From Theocolax elegans (Eukaryota; Arthropoda; Insecta; Hymenoptera; Cerocephalidae), in contig CM047429.1 of the NCBI GenBank assembly GCA_026168455.1, positions 50,537,027-50,601,026 on the forward strand: a stretch of DNA of 64,000 nucleotides, read 5' to 3'. The position numbers were made by a program, and so were the translations under genes. The notes beneath the pieces were generated by a model that did no database searches, was not told where the DNA came from, and saw nothing but the letters and a program-made list of their open reading frames with translations. Shown piece after piece: positions 52,093-62,649 of this stretch (positions are counted from its first letter, which is position 1; every line of letters starts with the position of its first letter).

Positions 52093-52490
52093 TGCTTTGT
52101 TTATGATAGTTTGAATGAAGGATTAAATGCGGATCCTAAAAAATTCATAAGTAGATTTTTTCCAGAAAATAATGAAATAAACGCCATTTATGACACAGTA
52201 AAGTGGCAGTAAAAATTTTTAATTGCGTATTATATGCTATTGTATTTGCCACATCGAATGCATGTGGATTTTGTCCGTGCAATCTAATCTTTGATGAAAA
52301 ACAAAAGAGTCAACATTTATTAAATATATTTAGTCAAAACAAGTTGGAAATGTTTCCTATAATAGAAAATAAATCTATTAAATTTATGCATAAAAATTTA
52401 ATAGTTAATAATACAAATAGAATATTATATTTACATTACGGAAAACTATGTGAACAATTTCTAAATTTAGTAGACTGTATAAATGATTAG
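52093..52490 (+). pseudogene. Relic of transposon-type Ulp1/C48 cysteine peptidase
   Basis: Two adjacent frames together preserve part of a C48 (Ulp1-like) peptidase domain. Frame A (52093-52209) reads CFVYDSLNEGL and then RFFPENNEINAIYDTVKWQ, matching the conserved 'VYDSL...FP...V..Q' segment that precedes the catalytic cysteine. A +1 shift at about 52203 leads to frame B, which reads NCVLYAIVFATSNACGFCPC and then LIFDEKQKSQHLLNIF...FP. The family pattern is DCGV.AIAFATS..G.DPC...FD...MR.HL......FP. The catalytic Cys is kept (codon 52224-52226), but Asp-Cys-Gly has become Asn-Cys-Val. In-frame stops, the shift and the absence of a recognisable His/Asp half upstream mark it as dead. Proteases of this type are often carried by DNA transposons or Mavericks in insects; which element this came from is not visible. 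Confidence 0.6.
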
Positions 52491-52932
52491 AGACAACAGA
52501 AGAGAATTATATCAGTGAATTAAAATTAATTTGTGAATGCTGCAATAAAAAATAAATAAAGACAAGGTAGCAATAACAAAATATTACTCCCAAAATATTG
52601 TTTTTAAAGAAATTTTCTATAAGAATCATTTATTTTAATAAATAACAAAAATTGAATATTATAATATATATTTAAAGTTAATGAGTTAAAAAAATTGTAA
52701 TTCGAGCAATATGACAGTCTCAAGCCTGTCTAAACGCAGAGAGCAATTTTTTTAAATTCAATAACTTAATAACTTTTAAATGTCTAAATGTATAAAAAGA
52801 TATTACGTAATATCGAAGCACATCAAAATATATCAATATAAAATATACAATATATTTTATTTATATCGAAAAATATTCCAACATGTTGAAACAAATAAAA
52901 ATTTTAAATTTTCAGTCACAAAAATAATAAGG

Positions 52933-52934
<2 letters not shown>

Positions 52935-52964
<30 letters not shown>
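52935..52964. repeat. (TA)n microsatellite
   Basis: About fifteen TA units immediately before the possible retrotransposon tail. Confidence 0.9.
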
Positions 52965-52966
<2 letters not shown>

Positions 52967-53060
52967 ACTAACGGGCCCAAAACGTTGGAAAATTAAGCCT
53001 TGGGGAACACCTGGCCGGACGGACGGACAGACAGACGTTCGAACTTTAATATAATAATAG
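52965..53060 (+). mobile_element. Possible 3' tail of a non-LTR retrotransposon
   Basis: After a (TA)n tract the sequence turns GC-rich (gggcccaaaacgttgg, then ttggggaacacctgg) and runs into ccggacggacggacagacag, followed by acgttcgaactttaatataataatagatta. A GGAC/AGAC tetramer run followed by an AT-rich TTTAATATAATA end is a pattern I associate with 3' ends of insect LINE (RTE-like) copies. No reverse-transcriptase frame is present, so this would be a 5'-truncated copy. The assignment rests on pattern memory only. Confidence 0.3.
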
Positions 53061-53559
53061 ATTATTCTCAAAGAATTATACAGGAAATGTATAGGTTTAA
53101 ATAGTCTCGCAAAATCAGATAAAAAGTTTCAATTCAATTTTATTAACTATATTACGTACACTGTAATGGTAATATAATTTTAATATATAATATTAAAATT
53201 AATAAAAATACCTACTCGACATATATTTCAAGGGATTTACAATACATATTTTAAGGTGTGTCAGAATAATATTAATCACATGAATCGCGTTTACAATATT
53301 AACAATAATTATCCAAAAAATAATCAATCATATAAAGAAAGCACTTTGCAATGATATAATGCGAGTTTCGCGTTTAGTTGTACGCTGTGAATCATCCGAA
53401 AATAACCCTGCTATTGTGTACACGTGGTCTTCGTAGTTCGTCGTGTGTGTAAAGGAGGCTGGCAATTTATTCAAAGCGCACGCAGGTTAGGGTTAGGCAT
53501 ATAAATATATATTTTAATCACTTAGAACCCTAACTGACGGCTGAGCACTCAATATTAAT

Positions 53560-54350
53560 TAAGACAAGTTTTAAGCTCGCATATGGGAGCAGGAGCGGTA
53601 AGATGTACAGGTGAATAGAATTATTTTTTCAACCTCGAATTCGGATGGGAATAAAGTATCAAAGATCGATGGAAGATGGCGAAGCAGTTGTGTTAGAGTT
53701 GTGTCGCGCCTCGTTCCATTTGTACAAGAATTCTCGTATCGAAAATAGACAGATAAATAATCCTGTCGAGATAGGAAGCCGGTCGGTCTTATACATTCGA
53801 TTCGGGTATAGCGGCACCATATTTGTGATCGAAACGAAAAAGTATAATTTTCGATTCGCACGATCGTGAGCGGTGGAGCCAACATTGGTCTGCGTCCGTA
53901 CATAGCTCGGGTCGATTCATTCGGGTCCGCATTGGGATTCATTGTAAGAAAAAACCTCGAAGATTTGTCAACGAGTCGATTTGTCGGTGAGCGCGGCACC
54001 GCCGCGTGTCCTTCTCGATTCCCGTCGCGTTCTTTCCTCCGCCGGGTACTTTTTTTGCCTTGGGAATGTCGCTCTGAAGGGGATCCGAGGCTATACCTCC
54101 ACCCGCGAGGTAAAAACCCAACTCTCAAGAACGACGGCTGCTCGTGCTACCGTCGACCTCGGCATCTTTTGCCCGGGCTCTCGTTCCTACGAAAATTTAC
54201 GCTCCTGCAAAATTATCGTGCTTGGGCAACGATCCCAGAAAAACGATGCCGTTACAGCGCGCTAGTGCTAGAGTCGGCGGGCTATCATCGTGTCAGTTTG
54301 TGCCTCTTTCACTCCTGCCTAAGCACTTGAAAGAGACTCTTTTTTTTTTA
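53560..54350. other. GC-richer block with long opposed frames
   Basis: A 185-codon minus frame (54128-53571) and a 154-codon plus frame (53866-54330) overlap. Neither has a recognisable domain. A donor-like CGCGAG|GTAAAAACC lies on the plus strand at about 54109. The block may be regulatory or may hold an exon I cannot resolve. Confidence 0.25.
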
Positions 54351-55004
54351 TTAATGTTCATCGTCTTTAAGGAGTCGTAATTTCTATACCGTTTGAGCGA
54401 CTATTATCGGTTCAATTGCAATCCAATTGAAATAATAAAAAAATTATATTTTACCATAAATGCAATTTTAGATTATTTTAAGTCACTAAGTCAATTTTGT
54501 ACGAGATATTGTAAACTAATATTATTCATTTTGGGTATACTGCTGAGCTTGTATAAAATTCAATTCTTTATTTATGTTATGTATATTATTGTACATAATT
54601 TATTGATACTTTTATTTTTTCATAATAATTTCAATAGTTCTTTATGTTCATAAAATAGGACTTGATTTATTTTACGTATATTAGTTCAATTTCTACTGAT
54701 TGAAAGATAATTGAATACCAATCAAACGAAGAGCGAACGAATTTATTGAGAGATATAAAATTGTAAATGTATTTAACGACGATTAGAAGCAAAGGCTTCT
54801 TAGAAAAAAGGTGAGTGGACACAAGGATATATAGAAAGTAAAGTGCGCAAGTTTTTACAAAGATTTTTTCCACGCGACGGGGAAGCAGCCGAGCGTGCGA
54901 TACGGTGAAACGCTCTTATTCAATATTTTACGATATAAGAAAGTTGAAGCGCAAGTTTGGGTTGAGCTCGCGCAGCTGACGAGCCAGAGAAAAACCTTAC
55001 TCTT

Positions 55005-55006
<2 letters not shown>

Positions 55007-55043
<37 letters not shown>
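55007..55043. repeat. CT microsatellite, uninterrupted
   Basis: About eighteen pure CT units, 330 nt past the AATAAA that would end the minus-strand gene. Confidence 0.9.
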
Positions 55044-55045
<2 letters not shown>

Positions 55046-55369
55046 TCTCTCTTAGGTTTCCTCACAAACTTGGTTCAAGAGATAGATAATATGAAGAACG
55101 CGTATTTTTTAACCTTAATAATCGATTGCTCAAAACTTTCCGAGCATCGAAGCCAATTTCTTAAACCTCAAGCTTTTTGAGTTAATCCGGCATTCGATGC
55201 TTTTGCCTTTGTTTCTCAACTCGACAAAATAGGCTTTCCTTGAATTAGTGACCGGATGCTTTCTTAATCCTATTGATTATCTAGTCTGATCAATGTACAG
55301 AAACTCATCTTTCATATAAAAATATTTTTTAAATTAATTAAGTAACTGGTACGTATGAGTAATGTTTTC

Positions 55370-55375
55370 TTTATT
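55370..55375 (-). terminator. Polyadenylation signal AATAAA
   Basis: Canonical AATAAA on the minus strand, 76 nt downstream of the TAA that ends the exon at 55451-55725. Its spacing is right for cleavage shortly after it. The hexamer is common in AT-rich DNA, so its value lies only in its position relative to that stop codon. Confidence 0.4.
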
Positions 55376-55450
55376 TATGTAGATTTTTACCAATAACACC
55401 TAATGAATTGGTTAATTAATCTTGTTATATCTATACTAAAGTAACTCTTA

Positions 55451-55725
55451 TTAGTGGCCGGAATGCAGGAAATCGGGAGGATACGACAACACATCAGTGT
55501 AAACCGGTGGAACCAAGCGCGCGCTAACTTTAACATTTCCGTGGAAAAGTAGCTCCTCCGACGTGTATTCAGTATCCGAAATGACTACAGGAACCACGTT
55601 ATACCGCTCGCCAACTGGAAAACTACCAGACGCTTCTTGCTCACCGTCCACCGGTTCGCTTTTCGCGTGTTTCTTCTCGTAACGTTTTTCTGTCTTAGCT
55701 ATAGTTCCGTGTCCCAGATAATAAC
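55451..55725 (-). CDS. Terminal coding exon of an unrecognised protein
   Basis: This is the best coding signal in the window. On the minus strand a frame runs from an acceptor-like AG at 55727-55726 through 91 codons to a TAA at 55453-55451. The peptide begins after a split codon with YYLGHGTIAKTEKRYEKKHA, continues with an acidic stretch (KSEPVDGEQEASGS), and ends in YPPDFLHSGH. It is rich in Val, Glu and Pro, has mixed codon use and is much less AT-rich than its surroundings. An AATAAA polyadenylation signal lies at 55375-55370 (minus), 76 nt past the stop, the spacing expected of a short 3' UTR. It enters in phase 1, which matches the donor of the 57-nt exon upstream. The sequence suggests a cytoplasmic tail following a hydrophobic segment. 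I do not recognise the family and assign no function. The weak point is the poor polypyrimidine tract before the acceptor. Confidence 0.5.
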
Positions 55726-55878
55726 CTTAGCATCGTAGCATAGCATTCAGGAAATCGCCCGAAATTTCTGCACGACTAGCTCGAACAACTATACAATTTA
55801 ACTACATTGACACTAATTGTCTTATCTACAGAAACGAAAACTAATTAGAAAGGAGAAAATTCGACAAAAGGTACTTAC

Positions 55879-55935
55879 ATCCCAGGAAAAATAACTTATT
55901 CCAGTTAATAATAGTAATAACAGTGCATTGTGCAA
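55879..55935 (-). CDS. 57-nt internal exon of the same unrecognised gene
   Basis: On the minus strand a pyrimidine-rich acceptor (tttttgttccctAG) precedes 57 nt, followed by a near-consensus donor, GTAAGTACC. The frame that connects to the 55451-55725 exon is open: two bases completing a codon, then AQCTVITIINWNKLFFLG, then one base left over (phase 1 in, phase 1 out). The residues are strongly hydrophobic and could form a membrane segment just before the charged tail encoded downstream. A second frame is also open and hydrophobic, but it meets an early stop in the next exon. Both splice signals are good. The call rests on splice logic and phase agreement, not on homology. Confidence 0.38.
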
Positions 55936-57621
55936 CTAGGGAACAAAAATGATGTTAGATAGATAAGTTGCATACATCTATGCTACCCGTGTTGCATATA
56001 CTATTTTTTCATACGAGAGCGTTAAATTTTATATCCTGTTTTTTTTACAAAAGGCCTATAAATGCAAACTTTATAACGGTAACCACGGTAACGGCACAAA
56101 CAGGCACAGATGAGCAAACGTCATAAAAAATCTTTTGTAATAAAATAATGAGAGTAAAAGAAATATGGTGAGGATGGGACAGGGGTGGGGGTGAAGAAGA
56201 CGAACCCCCGTATTGAAGGTGACTAGTGCGGGCCCGCGTGGAATTTTTTAGTATTTCTTTTTGTTATGTTATAGTTAAATTTACTTGTTACTATTTAAAA
56301 TAGTTTAAAATTATTAACTAATTCGCTTTTCTTTTATTGTTTTTGAAAAATACGTGAAAATGTTAAGGAAAATTGATAAAGGCATACCATTATAGCTTTT
56401 TTTCACTATTTGTCATTCGTTTGATTGACTAGCCATACTTCTTTAACACGAAAGAAATCTTTGTAATCGAATCTGCTACTATGTATTTTTGTACAATTAA
56501 GTTATTTTCTTGTAATGAAATAATAGTTGTTTACATTATTTATAAGTAACGTGTAAAAATTTTATGATTCTCGAATTTTTATCTCGAAATTCGTCGGTAA
56601 CCTACACGGTTCTTGACACTGTAGAAATGAATTATGCCTTTTCTTCATTCTGTTATTTTTTTAACTAAATTTTATGTTTTTATGTTAAGTCACTTGAGTC
56701 TCCTTAAATAATCGTAATTCATAAATATTTTTAAACAATTAGAAAATTATTATTAAATACGTTTAATATAATACACAAAAATTACAAGGTTACAAAAACA
56801 CAAACGACAAGATAATTCGATGAAGTTCACCTACCGCAAATCTGGGCAAACGTATAATATTGGATGACATAAATAAATTATTTGACAATCATTTTTTTTA
56901 TTAAATAAAAATATTTTATTGTAGTCAAATGCTATACAGTTTCAATATTATTAGAATATAATATACCGAACAGAAAATTCATAAAATAATGAAAAAAAAT
57001 TCTTCTGAAAAATTAGTCTACTTTTACATTAATAACGCATCATATTTTTTGAAAATTATTATTGTTCTCTAGGGAGAGACTAATAATAATAATTATTATT
57101 AAATTGTTTTAATACGCAAGGTCGAAAAAAACTATTTTTATAACAATTCATAGCTTATAGTTGGAGTAAAATATAGTATAAAATTATGTTAATCTTCATA
57201 AATACTGGAAATACACGCAGAAAAATGAAGTAAAATTGCATTTCTTTATCAAAAATTATTAAATTTTTATATACTAAACAGCAAATTTTGTTGTACATTT
57301 AACAAATTTTGTTGATATATTTTGTTCAAGTTACTAATATTATATTTTATATTACTTGATAACGATAATTTTATCTTACTAAAATGGAGGATAATAAAAT
57401 GAGACAGTTTAGATCTCATTTTAAAATTTAATTCAGGTAGACCTAGTTTACATAGCAACCCAATGACGCATAATTACAATTACAATTATTTTTATAATTG
57501 AAAACAGTAATGATAAAATATGGTGGATTGAGCGTATGTAAATGTTTGTATTGTTAATACTGAATAAATAAAAAACATTCACATTTTAAAAAAATGATAC
57601 GAATAAAGTTTGCTATCTTAC

Positions 57622-57682
57622 CTGCATACATTTCGAATAAATTTACTGATATTTTTCTACACAGCGTACTAAAAATATATCT
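57622..57682 (-). CDS. Possible upstream exon of the same gene
   Basis: On the minus strand a strong donor, ATGCAG|GTAAGATAGC, ends an open stretch reading FSTLCRKISVNLFEMYA plus one base. Phase 1 is what the 57-nt exon at 55935-55879 requires; joined, the split codon would be GTT (Val). Two acceptors are possible: AG at 57684-57683, giving a 61-nt exon, or the AG preceded by five T at 57670-57669, giving a 47-nt exon starting at 57668. The DNA is AT-rich and the exon short, so chance is a serious alternative. The intervening 1.7-kb intron would be AT-rich, with one other open minus frame at about 56.25-56.05 kb that I could not join in phase. Confidence 0.23.
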
Positions 57683-57699
57683 CTAAATTTTAATATACC

Positions 57700-60000
57700 A
57701 CTAGAATTTTTTAATGTGTTGTATATGATAATTTTATAACTGTATACTGAATGGTGTATGCTAAACTTTTCCAAATATTAGAATTGGCCTACGAATGATA
57801 AAATGTATAATCATTTTTCCTCAAAGATTTCTCTTCGTGTGTAATATAAATCTGATGTATCTGAAACAAATCTTTCATAAAACGAATCGAGTATAATTTC
57901 TATTTTACCATGGAATACTAGTAATTTAATTTGAATTTTTTTGTATTTGAAGTGCAAGTAGTATTAGAGGTTCTTTAGGAATCTAAAGTTCTGAGATAAA
58001 CATTTCTACCGAGAATCAGAGTTCAACAATTTATATCACACGAAAATTAAATACATTATTGTTTAATTCGTCTAACATATCCAGTCTAACGCTATTATGT
58101 TTAGTTTTTTATCCCTCATACTTAAAAGTGGATTATATTGATTATGAAAAATGCACACCTTAAATCCTTAAATTTTTTTATCAAAATTTTAAACTATTTG
58201 AGTGCCCATACGCTATCGAGACCAATAAGATTATTAAACGTTGACTGGAGTATATTTGACTTTTATTTGAAGAGGTAACAAAAGTGAGAGGACATTTGAG
58301 ATCTATATGCCAACGTTTACTTATGTTGAAAACTAATATTCTATTGTACGCGTGCATATAGTATATAATATGCATGTATAGAAAATCTGGAAAACCGGAA
58401 ATTTCGGAAGGTCATTTATTATAGTTGCGCTGTTTAATAGCAATGCTATGTAATATTAACATCTCTGACCCACGAAATTATGATAACGCTTGGGTCTGAG
58501 ACAAAACTTTGAGAATAAAATATATTTCAGAGAGATAGTTATTATGCGGGAAATCCGAATACCTATGACAAAGGACCGCGGAATTCATTATTTGATAATA
58601 GAAAGCACATCCCGCAGTTTGATCGAAATTCCACTTTAGCAGGATTAATGTTCTTCTTGTTAGCATTAGGTTCAGTTATTACGAAAGCCTCTTATATTAA
58701 TATTATGAAATTCAAATATAAAATTTTGCTTTCGCAAACTTTTATCACCAAATAATGCTTTATTACTTTAATAATGCTCTACGTTTAAATTAATCTATAT
58801 GTACAATGCTATTCCAAGAAAATTTATTTCATTGTTCAAAATCTTTTAAAAATTGCATTTTCTAAATTTACAAACTCTACTTCTCCCCCCATATGCCATA
58901 ACTTTTCAATATTCGAGAATCGAATGCATAATATTTCTCGGAACAAAAATAATATTAAGTGTGTGTCCTCTGCGGTACGACAATTTAACTTCAGCATACA
59001 TGAACGACCTGTAGTACAAGTTTATCTTTACTCTCTTTATCTTTTTTTACTCTTTTTTAAACATAAATTGTTCATTTTAGGGAACATGCAGCTCTTACGA
59101 AATTTATATATAATACAGAATATTTTTTTTCTTTTGAAAAAAGAATCATCCAGTAAAATAAAGGTTTTCTCTAGAGAGTTTGTGGCTTAACCTCAGATAT
59201 ACCGTTCCACTGGTATAAAAATCAAATGCGCGCTTCAAGAAAAATTGTGGAAATATCAAAGTTTTCCCGTAAAATCGTGAAAATTCAAAGCTACCATAAC
59301 TTTATAAGAAAAAGTCGTGTAAGGAAACTTTTTCCAAAAATAATATCAAATCTCAGGAATGACCGTTCTTAAAAACTTGTTTGTACTCACTGGTATACAA
59401 TACTATCCCGTCTATTGTTCAAAGTTCATTGACTCGTGTATAGAAACACCGCGATTATACATGCGTAATTAACCTTACTAATTACAATCAAAATAAATTA
59501 TAATTTTAATAAATTTCGTTTTATTAATGTAATACATTTATTGAGGATTTAAACATTCAAATATATTTGAAATACATATTTGTAATTCGTTCAAAATTTA
59601 AATAATTATTGTATTGTTGCATCATATATGTTACACAGGAATAATAAGTTTTGTATTCACGTATTACTAAATAAATAAATATTCACAGTAATTTTTTCAC
59701 TAAAATTATTTTAAAATATAATAACATTAGCGTAGATGTATTGTAAAAATTATAACATTTATTTAATCAATATACTTAAATACATTTAACTTTTAAAATA
59801 GTAATCTAAGATTTTGTATTAATATCAAGTTAACCTTTACTAATGTAACAAACGCATCGCACGACAGCTGCACGTACGAATCTAAATGCGCGCTTATCAC
59901 CTTCACCTTCCCCATAGATGCTATCAGGCTATACATGGACCTTTGCGGTTATGTGAATCTTTTTGTTTTTGTTGCCGATTGTACTATTATTACATATTTT
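57700..60000. other. No gene seen; AT-rich
   Basis: Uniformly AT-rich. The only structure noted is a 10-bp direct repeat, cactggtata, at 59208-59217 and 59388-59397. Confidence 0.45.
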
Positions 60001-60013
60001 GAGTAGTATACAT

Positions 60014-60341
60014 CAGGGTTGGGCAAGTAGTCGTCAACCACCCATTTTCGAATACTTTTTCATTATTTGAGTTTAAAGCTTAAAAAAACATATAGACTTG
60101 CATAATTACATTATATATATACACACAAAGTAATGCTAAATAAAAAATATTTGAAAAAATATTCGATCTAATACTTTCTTCGAATACTTTTTCGAATACT
60201 TTTTATTTAGCGTTATTTGGTATATATATATATACCATATACTATGTTGTTATGCAAGTCTATATGTTTTTTTAAGGTTTAAACTCAAATAATGAAAAAA
60301 TATTCGAAAATGTGTGGTTGGCGACTAATTACCCAACCCTG
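60014..60341. mobile_element. Palindromic hAT-like MITE, complete copy
   Basis: A 328-bp element starts CAGGGTTGGGCAAGTAGTCG and ends with the inverse, ...TTACCCAACCCTG. The two halves are near-complementary over almost the whole length, so the element is a foldback: the left arm (TTTGAGTTTAAAG...GACTTGCATAA) is repeated inverted on the right. CAGGG termini are typical of hAT transposons. The flanking octamers gtatacat (60006-60013) and gtgtaaat (60342-60349) match at 6 of 8 positions, fitting the 8-bp target duplication of hAT elements after decay. There is no coding capacity, so it would be a non-autonomous MITE moved by a transposase elsewhere. Confidence 0.72.
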
Positions 60342-61056
60342 GTGTAAATTTATTAATTTCATCGTAAACATTTGAATTGTTCATCTATATAAACATTTTG
60401 ATTAGTTGGGTCATGTCAAAGAAAGAGAAGTATAGTATAAACACGGACTTGTGCAGTGAAGATCCTACATATGTGTAATAATGAATAACATGCACGCGTA
60501 TCAATTTAATAAAATAACCCATTGAATAAAATGTCGTCATTTTATAATTATTTTAATGCATATGAATATATCTACATATACCTTAATTATATGGTCCATT
60601 TCTGATGATTACAATGATCATTGTTGATCGTAATCACAAAATGATGTGTTGGTATATTGGAATTCTGAAATGTCTATTAAATAACTACTAATCTGTTTAA
60701 TAATTTGATGTATATGTAAATATGAAATATAATTATTTTTATGAACCATTGCATATAACAAGACAGTTTGTTTCGAAATATTTGTATTCTTTCCTACAAC
60801 TCGCGATCCAATAGTGTATGCGATAATAAAACTGGTCATAAATTCATCGTTCGAAGTTTATTATTTGCATTTCCGTTCGATTCTCTGGTTATTCCCTGTA
60901 ACTTGGTCGTCTCGGACGGTACGAGGTACTCTCTAACAAGAATTACGTCGAGGTGGATTCGAAAGGTATATCCGGTAGAAGAGCGCGAAAACCGTCCGTT
61001 TAGATCACGATTCTGAGTATATAATAGGCAGCAAGTCAGTGCTCCACCAACTCAGG

Positions 61057-61161
61057 ATGAAGAACAATAGTTCCTTTTGGAGGATTTGTATACGGTCGAG
61101 AGACCCCGTAACGGGTAAATTTTACGTTGACAAGCCACTCTCAGTTTTGAATTTTCCGTGA
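61057..61161 (+). CDS. 34-residue open frame behind a TATA-like box
   Basis: The frame MKNNSSFWRICIRSRDPVTG, then KFYVDKPLSVLNFP and TGA, starts 39 nt after a TATATAA at 61018-61024. A TCAGT initiator-like match has its A at 61038, only 20 nt from the TATA box, which is closer than normal. A donor-like ACGG|GTAAAT lies inside. The arrangement is suggestive but each element is weak. Confidence 0.12.
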   Translation: MKNNSSFWRICIRSRDPVTGKFYVDKPLSVLNFP

Positions 61162-61821
61162 AACGAAAAAAGGGAAGGACGTTGATTTCAATTTCCGACA
61201 CTCAGTTCGACAGGGGCGCGGTCCGATAAATATTTATAGCGAACGCGCGTCTTTCTCTGGACGGAGGAACAAGAGAGGTGGAAGGGTCGTCGCGATAATT
61301 ATTCGCAACACGTCGACCAAAGCTATCGCCCGCGCGAGGACCCGATAAATAACGTGTACCGCACTCTCGATTATCTGTGAAAGAGCCGCTTGCAGCCAAA
61401 ACATCTTGTCCACTTCGCGCATTCAGTTGTCCCTTGTCTTCGGCAGACTTCAATTCCTTGCAATTTTTTTATAAATTACTGTTGATGATGTATCGATCAT
61501 ACCAAATGTCGTCCAAATCATAAGACGACCTTCAAGCTCTGTGAATATCCATCCACCGAGGTGACCTAAGTTTCGTTCGGCTCGTTATGCTTGGATCAAA
61601 TTAATAATTTTGAGACGAGCTTGCATTTTTCACTATCACCTACGTAAACAATGTATCGCGTGTGCGCAACTTTACTCAAGGAAGAATCTTTATATTTATG
61701 ATCGCGGTTATAAAAGAAATCGTAAAGCTTCCTTGCGTTTACACGTTGATGTATCATAACGAGGTAAAAGAAAATATTAATATTGGGTTCCACGACGAGC
61801 CTCCAAAGTATTCGTACTTAC

Positions 61822-61884
61822 GCGTCGTATACGACGAAATCACGCAAACTTTTGTGTGCTATAGATAAAACTATAATCTCGAAA
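61822..61884 (-). CDS. Possible 63-nt exon
   Basis: On the minus strand an acceptor with a T-rich tract (cttttttcaccataaagcAG) precedes one base, then FEIIVLSIAHKSLRDFVVYD, then two bases and a strong donor, GC|GTAAGTACG (phase 2 in, phase 2 out). No adjacent exon can be matched. Confidence 0.15.
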
Positions 61885-62339
61885 CTGCTTTATGGTGAAA
61901 AAAGACGAAATCAAAAAGTGCAGAGTGTCGAGGCGAAAACGGAAAAATTTGGGTACTCCCTCGGTAGAAGAAAGTAGCGACGAGTAGTACAAGAGAGAAC
62001 CCCAATGGAGTCAAAGGAAATTACCATAGAGTTTATAAACAATGGATTGTACATCGTCGTAAAGCGAAACGTGCGTAAACGTTTGGCTATTCGAACGAGC
62101 TCCGTCTCCAGCCGCGCGTCGCCCCGATTCAAACGTGTACACGAAGGAAGCATAAAGAAGCTACGAGTAAGCGAGAGAAAAGAAGTGGAGGAGAGGAGGA
62201 ACTGCAAAGACACGTACATTATTCACTTGGCGCGTCGACTTTATAATTCAAAATACGCGCCAAGGGGCAGGAGAGGGAGAGGGGTGCTGCTCCCGAGGAC
62301 GAGACATCCAAGACGCGGATACGGACGAAAGCGAGGAGC

Positions 62340-62394
62340 ACAGGAGGAGGAAGCGGAGGAGGAGGATGAGGAGGTGGAGGAGGAGGAGGAGGCA
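62340..62394. repeat. GAGGAG-rich tract
   Basis: GAG/GGA triplets that give a poly-Glu end to a plus frame starting at 62005 and poly-Pro on the minus strand. The frame begins MESKEITIEFINNG; beyond its first 30 residues it is low-complexity. Confidence 0.8.
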
Positions 62395-62566
62395 AAACGA
62401 GCGCAACGATAAAGGGAACGCGGGAGGACACGCGGAGAAGGGAAAGAACGAGACGATAAAGAACAAAGGTGGAGTATTCCTCGGAATGCGAGATAGGTGT
62501 TTGGTTTATGGCCGGTCCGTGAGCGGAATTCCCTCCTTGGCCAACGCGCGATTGTACCCCTTTTGC

Positions 62567-62597
<31 letters not shown>
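62567..62597. repeat. CT microsatellite
   Basis: About fourteen CT units, the last such array in the window. Confidence 0.9.
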
Positions 62598-62598
<1 letters not shown>

Positions 62599-62649
62599 AG
62601 CGTCGCAGCCTGACGTACGCCAAGAGAATTTACTCGACCGCTGAGATAG

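Noticed and set aside
53571..54128. 185-codon minus-strand frame
   Set aside because: The longest frame in the window, but it lies in GC-richer DNA, is opposed by an overlapping 154-codon plus frame, and shows no domain or splice support. Kept only as part of a block description.
54780..54809. AAG|GTGAGT donor on the plus strand after a short ATG frame
   Set aside because: Only about 14 codons precede it, in AT-rich DNA with an in-frame stop directly upstream; no further support.
61568..61590. Partial similarity to miR-375 (ttcgttcggctcg)
   Set aside because: The match does not cover the seed correctly and no hairpin partner is visible.
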